Part shown: positions 33,930 through 45,957 of the stretch, in pieces
How positions within the stretch are numbered: the first letter of the stretch is position 1
How the letters are laid out: the number at the start of each line of letters is the position of its first letter
DNA from: Crocodylus rhombifer
Lineage: Eukaryota > Chordata > Crocodylia > Crocodylidae
Direction of reading: 5' to 3'
Length of the DNA stretch: 64,000 bases
NCBI GenBank assembly: GCA_038503035.1
Contig: JAVSML010025532.1
Location: forward strand, 1 to 64,000
Notes under the pieces: model-generated
Seen by the model: only the letters and a program-made list of their open reading frames with translations
Told to the model about the DNA's origin: nothing
Database searches by the model: none
Made by a program: the position numbers and the translations under genes

Positions 33930-34228
33930 CCCTGTAACAGGGTGGTCTTTCCCCGTAAGAAGGGGCAGCCTATTAAGGACATTCAACTGTGGATTTCCTT
34001 GTAACGAGGGACTGTCCCACTAGGAGTTTAAAAACCCCAGAGGAGAGAGCCAAGGGAGCAGACCATAAGGGGACAGTTTGCGAGCAGGGAGTGAACAGTG
34101 ATTGCAACTGCCTGCTATAGGAGGAGGCCAGGCAGATGCGCTAGGACCATGGCAGTCAGATCCAATGGGTCCTTCCTTAAGTCCCTGAGACAGGACAGGG
34201 TTTTGTTTTGTTGGCTTGTATTTGTTAC
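33930..34228. other. Unclassified sequence interrupted by a DNA transposon
   Basis: This runs from CCTGTAACAGGGTGGTCTTT to TTGTATTTGTTACCTAAGG and, once the foldback element is removed, continues at 35027 with CTAAGGACACTTTGGTTGAG. It could be part of a retroviral LTR or a domesticated repeat, because the CTGTAACAGGGT start and AAAAACCCCAGAGG are reminiscent of one. I see no paired LTR, primer-binding site or gag/pol, so it stays unclassified. Confidence 0.35.
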
Positions 34229-34236
34229 CTAAGGAC

Positions 34237-35026
34237 TAGGGCTGACAAATGATTAAAAAAAAATTGCAATTAATTATGAGATTTAAAAAAATGGTTGCAA
34301 TTAACTGCAATTTTAATCTTACAGATAAACAATAGTCAGCACCCCCCCACCCACAACAGGCCAGAGCCCATGCACCCTGCAGCTTCTCCCTGCTACCACC
34401 AACAGCACCCAGCCCCAGCCCCAGCCCCCACCCCCCCATGCCTGCCCCAGACTCGCCCTGGTCAGACCAGACCATCTGAAACCCATGCACGCAGTGCCTA
34501 CCTCGGCCTACCCTGCATCTACTGCAAACTCCCCTGCCCACGCTGAGCAGTGCCAACAGCCAGACAGAAGCTGCTACTCATAACAGGGGAAAAGCAGCCC
34601 CTCTCCATCACCGCTGCCAGGCCCTGCTTGCTGCAGCTGCCTGGAGCCCGTGCCTGCATTGCCACCACTGCCCTGCTGGGTGGTCCGGGGGCAGCAGCGA
34701 TGGCAGTGGAGAGGAACCACAGGGCAGCCCGGGTGCTGGCTCTGCGCGGTTGCAGCAAAAAGGGCCTGGCAGCAGTGAGGGAGAGGGACCGCGTTTCCCT
34801 CATACCAAGTAGCAGGTTCTGCTTGGCCGCTCCCGCCGCTGCAGGGCATGAGCGGGTGAGTCTGGAGCAGGTGAGGGGTGGGCTGGGGTGGGTGTTGCGC
34901 ACATGGGTTCTGGCTGCTCCGCTCCATTGGTCAAAACAATATGCACAATTAATGCAATTAAAAAAATCAATGCATTGATTTGTTTTTGCATTAATCGCAT
35001 AAGTTAACTGCAATTAACTGACAGCC
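34237..35026. mobile_element. Foldback hAT-like element with GC-rich palindromic core
   Basis: The ends are AT-rich inverted repeats: TAGGGCTGACAAATGATTA at the left, and TTAACTGCAATTAACTGACA then GCCCTA at the right. The octamer ctaaggac is present on both sides (34229-34236 and 35027-35034), fitting hAT. The interior is GC-rich and folds on itself: AGAAGCTGCTACT (34564) and CTGCCAGGCCCTG (34614) pair with AGTAGCAGGTTCTGCTT (34809) and AGGGCCTGGCAGCAGTGAGG (34762). Frames of 142 and 164 codons on opposite strands share peptides (ITAARP and LTAARP, RACIATTA and RAVVAMQA), as expected from a palindrome, so they are not genes. There is no transposase. Confidence 0.85.
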
Positions 35027-36460
35027 CTAAGGACACTTTGGTTGAGGAGCTCCTCAGGGAGCAACAGCCCCCTGCAGAAGCCAGCGGGCCAGGAAACTCG
35101 TCTACACTCCCACATTGTTTTTCTAAACTATCCATGACGCCTACCTGCTCCAGGGGCTCATTTAAATAGCAGACAGCTGCTGTGTCCTATTACTTGCCTA
35201 CAAGGGCGAGAATTGTCCAAAATGGGGTTCGAAAGGCCTCTAATAAGAGCACGCCTTCCCCCACAAGTGCTTCCAGAGGAACTGCTCCGCACCAGTCATC
35301 CCATAAACACTTTTAGGGCCCGCAGGGAAGCATGCGCAGCCTTCAGTGATGCTATGAGAAGACTCTTCAGGCATAAATTGAGACCAGGCTGCTGCTGTCT
35401 GTGCCAGATCCTGTCCTGCTGTTGTCCCCTCCCCGCCCCCCGCCTCCTTCCCTGCTTCCCTCCAGTGGTCTGGTTCACGCGCCACGCACCGCTGTGCGAG
35501 GACGCTCTGTTTGTTCATTTGCTGTCCAGCTCTCCCCGGGAAATAAAATAGCCTCCTTGCCAATTCCAGGGGGTGGCTGCCAACTCCGCGGGGTCCAGCA
35601 GTCACGGCCGATTCGTCCTTAGCCAATCCCTGCGAAGCCTAGCTATGTGCAAGCCAGGGGGAAGAGCAAGTGGCAGAGCTGGACTGCTGCCGGACGATTC
35701 ATCCACGTGAGCTGCGTGGAGTTGAGGTGACCAGGGAGCCACAGCTAGTGTTTGATGGGACACAGGAGTCCCTGAGGTGCATGGCAGGAAGCGAGAGCAG
35801 ACCCGGGGGCCTGAGAAAGGGGAAGCAATGACAAAGCAAGCCTGGCCAGCACATTCATTTGCAGACAGACCGGAGAAACCTGTCAGGACCGGAGGTTGTG
35901 GTGGTGCTACCTGGCTACCGCCTTCGAATTGGGAAGTTTGGAGCAGGAGGGGATGCTGCCACCTGCCCCTGCCTCCTCCCACTGCCAGTGGGAAGGAGCC
36001 CTATGCCTAGCCAAAGACAGAGAGCCTCAGCTTGGGCCACAGTCGGGCGGAAGAGCCCTGCCTCCGATAAAGCTCTCATTCAAATGCAAAAAATGTGTAA
36101 CAAACAACGCACAGATGTGCTTGATGCTACTGTCCTTCCCCTCTCATGCTTCTTCTCCTGATGTTGCCCACTGGTGAGCTATGTGGTGGTGGGAATACAA
36201 TATCACAGGGCAGGGAGGGCATGATTGTGTGCATGGAAGTGACTGGCAGAACTGGAAAAGCAAGATGCCACCTTCCTATATCTGTTACTAGGATTACTTC
36301 TGGTTTTTCTTTGCAGGGTTTGGGGCCAGGCACTCTCTTTTTATTCTGTGTAGAGCACAGTACAGGTCGCGGTCCAGAACTGAGGGCTCCTAGACGTAAC
36401 CACAACACCCATGATAAATGCACATTGTTTAGTGCGGGCAAGGTGAAGAAAAAAGTCTGC
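35027..36460. other. No gene recognised; GC-rich stretch
   Basis: Locally GC-rich with some CpG, especially 35400-35720. I see no promoter-like arrangement or exon. Frames of 112-128 codons on opposite strands overlap. Part of it may be repeat-derived. Confidence 0.45.
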
Positions 36461-36464
36461 CCTA

Positions 36465-36560
36465 TCTCTTTGCAAAAACCTAGTTGGTCTAATAAAAGAT
36501 ATCACCTCTACCACAAGTCCTGATTGCTTTTACCCCTAGGCCAATACGGCTACAACCCAG
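36465..36560 (+). mobile_element. Penelope-like element 3' end
   Basis: TTTGCAAAAACCTAGTTGGT, then CTAATAAAAGATATCACCTC and GGCCAATACGGCTACAACCC. This is the plus-strand version of the terminus seen reversed at 16044 and 20705. The CTAATAAAAGATATCAC core is the most conserved part of all three. Confidence 0.8.
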
Positions 36561-36589
36561 GTACCTTAAAATTCCCGTACACTTCCCAC

Positions 36590-37180
36590 TATGAGCTCCT
36601 GTTTTCAGCCATTTGTGACTGTGCGATTTGAACCACGGGGGCTAACATATTTCATGCAGTCTCCAGGTCTCCGACTGACTTTCTTTGTAAATGTTAGCAG
36701 AAAAATAAAGGTTCGGGATGAGCAAATTTAATTCTAGTGTGTTTTAACTTTTGAATTTGTAACCGGAAGGCTCTTTTAATGTTGGGAGGCGGGGTTAGGA
36801 AATATTAATTTTCTTAATAGATTAATCCTTGCACACAAGGTTGTAGTAAGAAATAGAAATGGTAAGAGAACTGATTGTTGTGGAAACTATTGCATTACTA
36901 AACTCCAACACAGTCAATTCAAGGTATTACAAATGTGTGATGGGTCTGAAATGACAAATTACCCAAGGAAAACTTGCATGGTTTTAATTCTTCCTCTGCT
37001 TTCAGGTTTCAGGTATCTTTTAGTGAATCCACAGCATACGGGCACACTCAGTGTTTTATTGGGCACGGTTTGGAGTAAATCTCTTTATTGTTAAAGAGAG
37101 ACTGGAATTTGGTGCTCTGGATGGGAGAGATTGATTTCGGTTTCAGCGCAATTCCCATCCATCTCTGGGACGTCGCTGAA
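36590..37180. promoter_or_regulatory. Candidate conserved non-coding element
   Basis: Repeat-free sequence without coding capacity, rich in homeodomain-like TAATTT/ATTAAT sites (AATATTAATTTTCTTAATAG at 36799, GCAAATTTAATTCTAG at 36723) and ACAAATTACCC. It lacks the decay pattern of nearby repeats. I infer possible conservation from texture only. Alignment to bird and turtle genomes would decide it. Confidence 0.22.
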
Positions 37181-37184
37181 GTTG

Positions 37185-37975
37185 CAGTGCTAAGAAGAGC
37201 AGCTTCATCCCCTCCTATTTCTTCTTGACAAATGGTAAATCACTCCAAGGGCCGAGAAGGTGGAGGGGATGATAAAAGTCTGTGTTTCAATGAAGAGTGG
37301 GGCTAGGTGATAAATTATGATTATTAATAATAATGCCTCACAGTTCTGAGGCACCTTCAATCCTGGACAGATTTAGCAACTTAAACTGCCACGCACGGAG
37401 GAATCACCTCATCTGCTAGTGAAATACAGCCTCCTCCAGCATGGCTTATTGGTTTTGATAAGAGCATGTGGAGGAAGGATGGCTTAGCAGTCCAGGTAGG
37501 GCTTCCCCTGTTTGGCAGCCAGCAGGCTGCTGTGCTTGGGTTAACCCCAGCTGTTATTAAGCTTCCCCTGGTTTGGGCAGGAGGGGACACTGGCTCTTTC
37601 TTTGGGCTCTCTGGCATAGATCCAGGGGGCTCTTTGTCTATTAGTCCATGCCAGATGTTGGACCACCATTTCCTGGGACCAGCTCTGATTCCCTGGTTTG
37701 AATCTGCCTCCCAGCACTCCCGTCTCAGTTTTTAGGCAGTTGTGTCAGTGAAAGTGATCCTAATCCACCTTGCAGTGGATAGCCCCCAGACCACTAAGAT
37801 GCACAGGTCTTCCTTTGGGCTTTCTCGGCACGTTCAGAAATGATCCACTGTGGTGTCCAGTTCAGCTGACAGTCCAGCTCCACCTGCGAAAGCACAGAAA
37901 CTCTGGGGAAGTCTCCAAACCCTTAATTGGTGGGCAACCATCTTCTTCAAGCAAAGAGGAACAGCTACCTGCTTT
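37185..37975. other. No gene recognised
   Basis: A short ATTATTAATAATAATG tract at 37320 and AGTTCTGAGGCACC may be the end of an old SINE. No gene is seen. Confidence 0.45.
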
Positions 37976-37979
37976 TCAC

Positions 37980-38055
37980 CCAGAAATTAGGGCTCTCGTC
38001 CAAGCATCAGGAGACCCAGGGTCTAGACCTCCTTTTAAACAGCAAGATTTTGAAC
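37980..38055 (+). mobile_element. Possible tRNA-SINE remnant
   Basis: TTAGGGCTCTCGTCCAAGC, then AGGAGACCCAGGGTCTAGAC. This resembles the 3' half of a tRNA-derived SINE head (GGGCACTCGCCTGGG and then a B-box region). It is short and weak. Confidence 0.35.
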
Positions 38056-38211
38056 CTACACCTCCTACCTCCTCATCAAGCACCCCAGCCACGCAGCAGG
38101 CAAGACGGGGCTGAGAGCAGACTCCACCCCACCTTTTCAAGCTGGGCTACTGGGCAATCAAACGGGGAAAAGCCATGGGTCAGATGAAGGCCAAGCAAAA
38201 TGGGGTGTGAC

Positions 38212-38750
38212 AGTGGATGTGTCTACACGTGAAATTAAAGCAACGCAATAAATTCTGGCACACATTGTGCCAGAGTTTATTGCTCCCAAGTGCTGCATTT
38301 ACATGCGCAGTCAGGACCACAGCATGTCTGGCCAGGTCAGAGCAGCCCTGGCTGGTAGAGGGACTGGGGGGTCAGCCAGCCTGCCAGCCCAGGGCTGCTC
38401 CAACCCAGCTCACTGTGCTGCTGAGGGGCTGGCTGGGCCACGAGGGAGTCCCAGTGTGGCGCTAGCCTGCAGGCAGCTCCCGCACTGAAGCATCCTCATG
38501 TCCAGCCAGTCGTATCAGCGACTACATTAGGGCTGTGTGAAATTTCTCCGGGTGTTGCATTTCGAAGCTGTTTCGATGTGTTTCGAGCTCAAAACAGCAA
38601 AATCAAAATGCAGCAAAAGCCTTTGAAACAGCTTTGAAAAAAAAAAAAGGCACTCAAAACGTTTCAAAATGTTTTGAGTTTCGAAGTGGCTTCAGCACCT
38701 ACAGCAGAGTGGATTACTTCAGCCTAATAGGGCCACACGTATAGATGCTG
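38212..38750. mobile_element. Probable MITE with GTCTACACGTG end, itself interrupted
   Basis: The left end GTGGATGTGTCTACACGTGA and right CCACACGTATAGATGCTG are approximate inverted copies. A perfect-style hairpin lies at 38246-38282: CAATAAATTCTGGCAC pairs with GTGCCAGAGTTTATTG. The core, 38330-38480, is GC-rich and rich in GCCAG/CTGGC. It contains a fragment of a different hAT-like element at 38528-38693. The right boundary is uncertain. Confidence 0.55.
38528..38693 (+). mobile_element. 5' fragment of hAT-like element (same family as 3172-4034)
   Basis: It begins TAGGGCTGTGTGAAATTTC and goes on with GAAGCTGTTTCGATG, AACAGCAAAATCAAAAT, CTTTGAAACAGCTTTGAAA and GTTTCAAAATGTTTTGAGTT, in the same order as the left arm of the element at 3172. 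The GC-rich core and right end are missing. Confidence 0.8.
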
Positions 38751-38754
38751 AGAC

Positions 38755-39888
38755 TTTACTGCAGAGCTAATTAGGCAGCCCCACAGTAAGCATCTTATAT
38801 GCATCCAGTGTGCCTTAGTGGGGTGGGCGCAGCACAAGTGGGGCTGGGATTCTGGCCCCTACTCCCTCTACTGTCTGGCCATTTTATTTCATGCGAAATG
38901 CATAAGCAACATCGGGAGTGGGACCAGGGAACGGACTGTTTTGGGACTTTACAAAAGTCTGACTTAGGGAAAATAGGGTCTGTGCTAAATATGAAGTCTC
39001 AGAACAAAAATAAATCCTCTTGACTAAACCCCACCTGTGGAACAGCTTTGCAGTCATCATAGAAGCAACATAGGCAATCGCAATAAGAGGGCATGCTCCT
39101 GGTATATTAAACGCGTTCTTTTTCCCTCTGGAAAAAGCTGCTTGAATCTCCCCAATCCAGATCTCCAAACCAAACCTTAATCTGCACAAATCACTGTTGC
39201 ATGACTGTGAACTTTCACCACAATGCAACGAAGCAGGGAGTCACTTCTCTCTATTTTCACTGAGGACGAGTCATAGACTTCATTTTCCAAATCCTCCACC
39301 AGTTTGAAAGGTTTATATAAATGGAGCCAAGCAACCTGGACCCAGGCTCAATCTCTCAATCCCAGCAATAAATTATCAAGAAGTTAAATCTTCACATGGG
39401 TCTTCAGCTCTCACTGCTTCGCAGACAGCTGCCTGAACGGCGTGTCACTGAACGACGTCGCATCAAGTTGGATGGAGTCTTACCGCGGCAGGGAGTTTTC
39501 TATCCTGTCAGGCTCTGCGAGTACAGCTGGTCAAATAATGTGCTGTGAGTATGTTATTCAGTGAGTTTCACCATTTTCCTGTGGATAATGTATTCCTCAA
39601 ATCACTTTTTGCTTCGGTTAACCAGCTCTACCCATAGAACGCTCTTCTTCATACTATATGCCGGCAAATGTTCTTCCAAGCAAAGCTCAAAATTGCTCAT
39701 TTCTTGTTTTTAGTACACTAAAAAATTCATGTCTGAACCTGACAACCTATACTTTAAGGAACCGGGTTTCAAATTCCCAAAATGGGCCTAAACTGAAGGC
39801 TCTGTGCCCGCAAACAAACTGGGTGAGTACTTAACACACTTGCATCCATTTAAATGGGCCTCCTTATAGGCATCACAGCTATTAAATG
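38755..39888. other. No gene recognised
   Basis: No gene or named repeat. AT-rich in part (39580-39780). Confidence 0.5.
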
Positions 39889-39889
39889 G

Positions 39890-40110
39890 GCATCTATACA
39901 TGAGCACAGAGGAACTCCAGTGCATTGGAGTAGTTGAAGCAGATTAACCGAATCTGCTGGAGCATGGTAATTAGTGCTTTCCAGCAGCCTCCTGCATCTC
40001 ATGCGTCAGCGTCCCCATGTTTAAAAATGGTGGCGAGGGCACTTAAACTAAAGCCCATGGAACAAGTTGTAGTTCAAGCACCCCTGCAGTCATTTTTAAG
40101 CATAGATGCA
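39890..40110. mobile_element. Possible MITE of the GTCTACAC-type group
   Basis: GGGCATCTATACATGAGCAC at the left and TTTTTAAGCATAGATGCAGC at the right form a short inverted pair around a 220-bp non-coding interior. It shares the GCATCTATAC word with the element at 22376. The evidence is thin. Confidence 0.35.
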
Positions 40111-41220
40111 GCAGCAGTGCTTTAATTAGAGTGGCTTTCAGAGTTTCGCTCCCCCCGGCCCCCAGAGCATGTGTAAAAGTGCTCCAAGTTACTCAAGAAC
40201 TTAAGAGATTTATGGGATTGGGGTCTGCGATCTGGTATTTGAAGACATTTGGACGTAGCACGCCGTGTAGTGCCCAGCAATGCTTTTTCACGTGCGTTCG
40301 GGAGATCTTTATTAGCTGAACCGCTTGTGCACGTTACAGCGCCTGCTCTTAAAAATCCCTGAGCGAGTCACCCCTTTGCAAGCGGCAGAAGAAGAGCCTG
40401 AGAAAGGAGGTGAAGAGAAGGAACAGAGCAACAAAGGAAACAGGAGTCTTAGGAGAGGGAGAATGCCTGTGGCTGGGTGGCTTGAATGCCCAACTATAGG
40501 TTTGCCAAAATATTTGCATAACTTGGCGCCATCGTGGTGTGGCTCTTTGTGGCTCTCTAGCGGCGAGTTATTGCAGAGGTAAATGAACGAGTCCAGCCAC
40601 TTGCCAGCTAACAGCCTACATACTTTAGCTTAGGCAGAGACATTTATGATGAGATCTGAGGGTCCCAGGCTCAGCTTATGTTGGTGAGCAGCCAGGGTTA
40701 TTGCCCTCTCTCTACTAGCATACTTTCTGGCAGCAGAACCAAAGCTAGCACGGGTCTGCGGGGATGGCTGGCATTAGCTGAACTCCATGTCCCGCTTTGT
40801 TTTCCCTCGCAGTCGTGTAATAATAAACTCTAGCCCCCATGCTGAAGCACATGATGCATTCACGTACAGAGAAAAGCAAAGAAACACCCTGTAAGCGGGT
40901 TGCCTTGCCTGCTGGCCTCCGCAGGTGGGTTTGACTCCCAGGCTGTCCTTCCAAATAAAACACAGTCTTTAAGCAGCAAACCAAACCAAGCCCTTCTGCC
41001 CTGCCCCAGGCACTAGGAAACTCCTCTCCTTTGGCTCTGGCCCCAGCACAGCATCCTGGCCCTCCCTTGTATCAAGCTGTTCTGCTCCCTGCCTGTTTCC
41101 TCCTCCCTTGCTTACTCTTCTAGGAACTTCATGCACCCTTTGGGGGGACACTCCCTACCCATCCAAATGCCCCGCAGCCAGGCTATCTTAACAGGGCTGA
41201 CTGTTCCCTCTTCAAGGGAC
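40111..41220. other. No gene recognised
   Basis: A C-rich tract, GCTCCCCCCGGCCCCC, lies at 40148. No gene or clear repeat is recognised. Confidence 0.5.
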
Positions 41221-41225
41221 GTAGG

Positions 41226-42213
41226 CTGCTTGTACATCTGACGGGGGGTTAGTTCTCCCTAAATGGAAACTGAGTTTTAATTGACAACAATTAAACCCAC
41301 CTGGGTGAGTGACGAGCTGGGGGATGAGCTGCAGGGTGGCCCCGGACCTGCCCGCCATGGTGGCAGTGCCCTCCGGGCACACCCAGGTGGGTTGCTAGTG
41401 GGTAGGTGCTGCCACCATGGAGGGAAGGACTGGGCCTCCTGCAGATCTGGGCCCACTGGCAGCTCACCCTCCGGCCACGGGAGTGGCAGGCAGGCAGGTG
41501 CCAAGGAAAAATAAAGAAATAAAACAGATCAGGCCCCTCGCTACTTTTTTCTTTTTTTTCTCTCAGTGGGACCCGCCTGCATGAGCTGCCGATGGGCCGC
41601 GCAGCCCCTGAGCTGCTCAGGGCCTGGTGCTTCCCTCCATGGTGGCAGCACCCCTTGGGATCTCACGGGTGGGTGCTGCTTGGGGTATGCCACCACTGCG
41701 GAGGGATGGTCCGGGGTCCCCTGCAGCTCAGTTGGCCTGCTGGCGACTCGCACCCTGGCCATGGGAGAGATAGGTAGGCTCTAACACCCTATGCACCATC
41801 CCTGCCGCCTTCCTGCCACCTGGGACCACCAGGAACAGGCTGGCTTGCCCCTGGGGTAGTGGAGCAAGGTGGCAGGAGGGCGGTGGGTGTGCTGGTAGCG
41901 GGAGAAGGCATCAGGGAAGGTGCACGGGGTGCTGGAAGCCCACCAAGCCCGAGCTTGTCTGGCCTTCCAGCGCCCCACGCACCATTGCAATTTGTTACGT
42001 AGCAAACTAAAATCCATCGCGTGGGTTTTACCTTCCACATAACTAGGTCATTTAAAGTGAAACACGCCGCCACATGCATACATTGTGATTCTATGATTCT
42101 GTGAAATCAAAGCGAAATACGCTGCCGCAGGTGTAAACGGTGACGCCATTGAAGTGGTGCAAAAGGGCGATTAAGGTGCTTTAAAGGCCAATTTTGTCAC
42201 GTGTACAAGCACC
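41226..42213. mobile_element. Large GC-rich non-autonomous DNA transposon (foldback-like)
   Basis: Terminal inverted pair: CTGCTTGTACATCTGAC at the left, and GTCACGTGTACAAGCACC at the right. A second, inner pair is TTAAACCCACC (41290) with GTGGGTTTTACC (42022). The core has two similar GC-rich blocks (41330-41480 and 41590-41770), both with CATGGTGGCAG and a CCATGGGAG or CCACGGGAG end, on either side of a poly-T tract at 41546. Near the right end, AACACGCCGCCACATG and ATACGCTGCCGCAGGTG form another repeated pair, separated by ATTCTATGATTCTGTG, which resembles a CR1 terminal octamer. There is no transposase and no flanking duplication. Opposing frames here come from the repeats. Confidence 0.6.
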
Positions 42214-42219
42214 CAGACG

Positions 42220-44405
42220 GCCCTGTTATATACATCGAGAAAATCATTTTTTCAAGGTGAAGGAGAACAAAAGCCCCAACGAAGAACATGCCATCGTGGA
42301 AGGAGACGTGAGCTTTCCATCTGAGCATCGTTTCCTTGGGAAAATGCAGGCTTTGGAAGGGTTTCTGTCTCTACTCATTTTTTCCTCCCATTCTCTAATA
42401 CCCCTTCCTTCCTCCACCCCCACCGTCACTTCTTTTGTATTGACTCATCCATAGCTGTTACCATTTAGATGAGTGATGCGATCCTGCCATGAGTAGCAAG
42501 AGTTATCCAGCCAACACACTACTTCCCAACACCTGACACAAGAGGACTGAGATCTATTAACTCACAATGTGCTTTAACACACTAGTGCTCCATGAGGCCT
42601 GATGGAGTCATGTATTGGCTACCGTCCATCCTGTTGTCAGCATGGAGTCTGATCCACAGCCCAGGAAGACGATGGGAATCTTTCCTTGTCAAATCCTCTT
42701 TTGCTATGATCGTGCAATGCTCTTGGTAGAGCTTTTTCTCCCCTGAAAGCTTCCCAACTTTCCTTCTTTGAATGTAATATATTGGGAAAATGAGAAACGA
42801 ATTTTTCTTTTCTTTTTTTAAAGAAATTCTGTAAACCATCTTATGTTAGCAAGTCAAGATATAAAATCATGTATTTTCAAAAATGAGTTTTTGCCTTCTA
42901 TTAATGACGCCTGTAGGGACAAATTACCAATGCTTTGCTCGCAATGGCTAGCAGCTGCTCACACAAGTAAACCCAGTGAAGTACATGGGGCTGTTTAGGT
43001 GAGCAATTGGTCACCCATATCGCAGGCATTTACAATCTGGCCTTCGCTTATTAAAGCTAGTAAGAAAAAAGCTGTAGAACCAGGCTCTGCACACCTTACT
43101 CACATGAGTAGGCTTTGCTCATCTGAGTTTTCCCTTCACCTTCAACAGGCTGTTTTAGACACATAATAATTACTCGTTTGAGTAAGGTTGATGGCAGTAG
43201 GCACACGATTGACTTTTAGCCATGCATATTGTTTGCTTATATATTGGGTTTCATTCAGCTTGGCCACTGCCATGGTTATGGGGCCAACTGGATCTCTGAA
43301 CATCCTTCCAGTTGCTCTCTTCTTCCTTGACTGTCATTCTTCTGCTCAGTCTGTCACGAAGTCCACTTTCCCATGTGCCAGGGCTGTTTCAGGTACCTGT
43401 GTCTGGTCCCTTCAGGAGCCTGTGGCCAGTGATCCTAACCAAGAGCCTTTTTAGAACAGATGATTTATTTTTAGCTGTCAGAAAAAAAAGCATTGCAGAA
43501 TAGCACACATTTACTTTCACCTAATTTTACACTGCCCTTTGAGCCCAAGTGGATTATCTTCCCTCTTCAGTTACAGGACTGACCCAAATTACACTATCCT
43601 AGAAAGCCAGGATCCTCCCATAGATCTATCAATCTACTTCTTCCCTGAGTTAATCCATAAAGATATCGATCGTGTCTTTTTCCCCTTCATCCTTCCCAGT
43701 TTTTTTCAAAGAGGATTGGACCCTGCAGATGAGTCTGGTGGCAGACCAGAAGGTTGGCTTAGACTTTTGAATTGTTTCATAACATCCCTGAAGAGGAAGC
43801 AGTTCAGCAGCTATTGGAAAGGACCTTCATTCTCCTACCCCAAGGACGCTGGCTTTGCTACTCAGGCAGCCCCGTGAAGGGTCCAGAAACACCCGCTCTG
43901 GTTTTGGATACAAATGCACAGTATTCATACCAAATGAAGAGCACTCCTCATTTTTGGATGATCCAAGTCATTCCAGATCATCTTCACTGGTTTTTCAAAA
44001 GCCATTTTCACTTCTGGTCTCTTCTGCGGATATGTTTTTTGCTGCTGAGGTTGCAGTTAAAGTGTGATGCTTCCTCCTGAACTTAAGGGATCTATTTACA
44101 AAGGATTGCCTCTAATGTTTTTCCATGAGGACACGGGAATACAGCAAGTTTCATTTGATACTTGTTATAACTTTACATGCAGACATATTTGTGTGTGCGG
44201 TGGGGGGAGGGTTGCACACATGCACGTGCCGGTGCAATTTAGGGGCACAAGACCACATTTTTGGAGCAAAACTATTTAACGGCAGTTGTTCAAGTTGAAT
44301 TTTGCTACCACGTTAATGCGCATATATACAAAGATGTGGGCTTGGCAGTTTAAGCCCAGGTCAGAGAGCTTCTGAATTCCAGTTTCTCCATTCATAATAG
44401 TAGCT
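42220..44405. other. No gene recognised
   Basis: The plus-strand frames at 43539-44080 look more continuous than most, but I recognise no domain in them and their codon pattern is not convincing. A G-rich TGCGGTGGGGGGAGGG lies at 44197. No repeat is identified. Confidence 0.45.
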
Positions 44406-44407
44406 AT

Positions 44408-44452
44408 CTCTGTGGATTTAGGCAAATCACAAAACTGCTGGCCCTCAGAAAC
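44408..44452 (+). mobile_element. Possible MIR-like remnant
   Basis: CTGTGGATTTAGGCAAATCA then CAAAACTGCTGGCCCTCAG resembles the MIR core GACCTTGGGCAAGTCACTTA...CTCTGGGCCTCAG with several changes. Confidence 0.4.
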
Positions 44453-44454
44453 GT

Positions 44455-45955
44455 GCAGATAATCATACATTGTTGCCACTCAATTAATCCTCCCACAGTT
44501 GGGGATTAACTGATTAATGTTTGGAAGGATCCTGTATAAGTGCTAAATGTTATGATTATGAATATGCACATAGTGGAGATACTTCCCTAAAGATTACATG
44601 TAAGTGAAATGTTGGCTTTGGGTAACATAAGATAATCATTATTATTTCCTCCTGGGGGGACGTTTCACTACCTTGGAGACAGTCAAAATTAGTGTGAGAT
44701 GTGGATCACAAAGACATATACAAGATAATTTATGCTGTTTACATTTGCAGTATAGGCATTTCCTTCAGCTCGGCTTTGCCAAGCGTATCGCAACAGTTTG
44801 AGCGAGGCGTTTGATAAATTGAAGACCGGCAGAGCAGACATTAATGGAAATGATGTCACTGGAAACTCGGGAGACCATAAAGTCCGCAGTGCACCAACCC
44901 CGATAACATCCGATGGGGGGGTACTTACTCCTCTTATGCTCCTACCTAGGTCAAAGGTGACTGGGAGCAGAGAAGAAATTCAATTCTTCAGGTTAGCCTC
45001 TGACATATCCCCCTGCTTTGACAGCTCCTCATTTCCCATCCATAAGGGAAGGCTTCTGGCCATGCCTTCCACAGCCATAAAACAACACACGACAACTGTT
45101 TCAAATTTAAGAACGAGTGGCAAACAGAGGGGATGGAGGGGTAAATGAGCTTGCGTGTGAAGTATGGACTGAAGTTCAAGTTCAGCCTACCTGTAAGTGC
45201 TCGGGTCTGTTCTCTGCGCCAGCCCCCGGGGAACACAGTCCATATTATCAGCTCGGCTCACATAGCTTGGCACAGCTGAACAGTGTTAATCTCCCCTCCT
45301 CTGTAGGGGTCCAGCACTGAGTTAGTGCCTGTCTCCTGGAAGGGAACAGGAGACGTGATCTGCTCCTAATCCAAACCTGGTTGGGGGCAGAGGGTCGGTG
45401 GAGCATGCATGGTAGTGAGGCAGGGCGGGGGTCTGTCTTGTCTGTTAATGTAAGAGCTGATTCGCTCCCATCACCTCTCACACTCTGATTCTTCTGCCTT
45501 AAGGCAGGTTTATGACACTGGGCGTGTGTGCGCGCTAATGAAAAAAATGAACCAGCATGGGGTGAGCTCAGCAGAAGGGAGATGCTTCAGGAGTGACTTC
45601 TCCCTGCTCATATAGGAAATAGGCTTTAAGAATCGTCTTGGGTGGCTACCCAGGCCCTTCACCCTAGGAGAAAATAAGACTAAAAAGACCCAGTAACCTC
45701 TTAGCTCTGAAGAACAAACCCAGGGCTTATACAACAGGCTCATTAAATATGTGGAAAGGGTGGGGAGCAGGGAAGCAAGGCTTTAATTGCATTCACAGGT
45801 GTAGCAAGGCCGGAAAGTGTTGCAAACACAAGTGAAAGCAGAGGATTAATACAAAGGCTGGGGGTGGGGGAAGATAACTTGAGTTTTAACCTGGACAAAA
45901 GGCAAGCCAAGAGCTAGAGCCCAATGCTCCAGGCCCCTGACAGGCAAAATATGCT
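44455..45955. other. No gene recognised
   Basis: No gene or named repeat. The frames of 77-116 codons overlap on opposite strands. Confidence 0.5.
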
Positions 45956-45957
45956 TC

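Noticed and set aside
34519..35013. Frames of 164 and 142 codons on opposite strands as genes
   Set aside because: Same reason: they mirror each other inside the foldback hAT-like element and show no domain.
33930..35110. Retroviral LTR
   Set aside because: No second LTR, primer-binding site or gag/pol remains were found. The suggestive words are not enough.
35380..35760. CpG-island promoter
   Set aside because: GC-rich, but CpG density by eye is modest and no downstream exon or conserved start region is visible.
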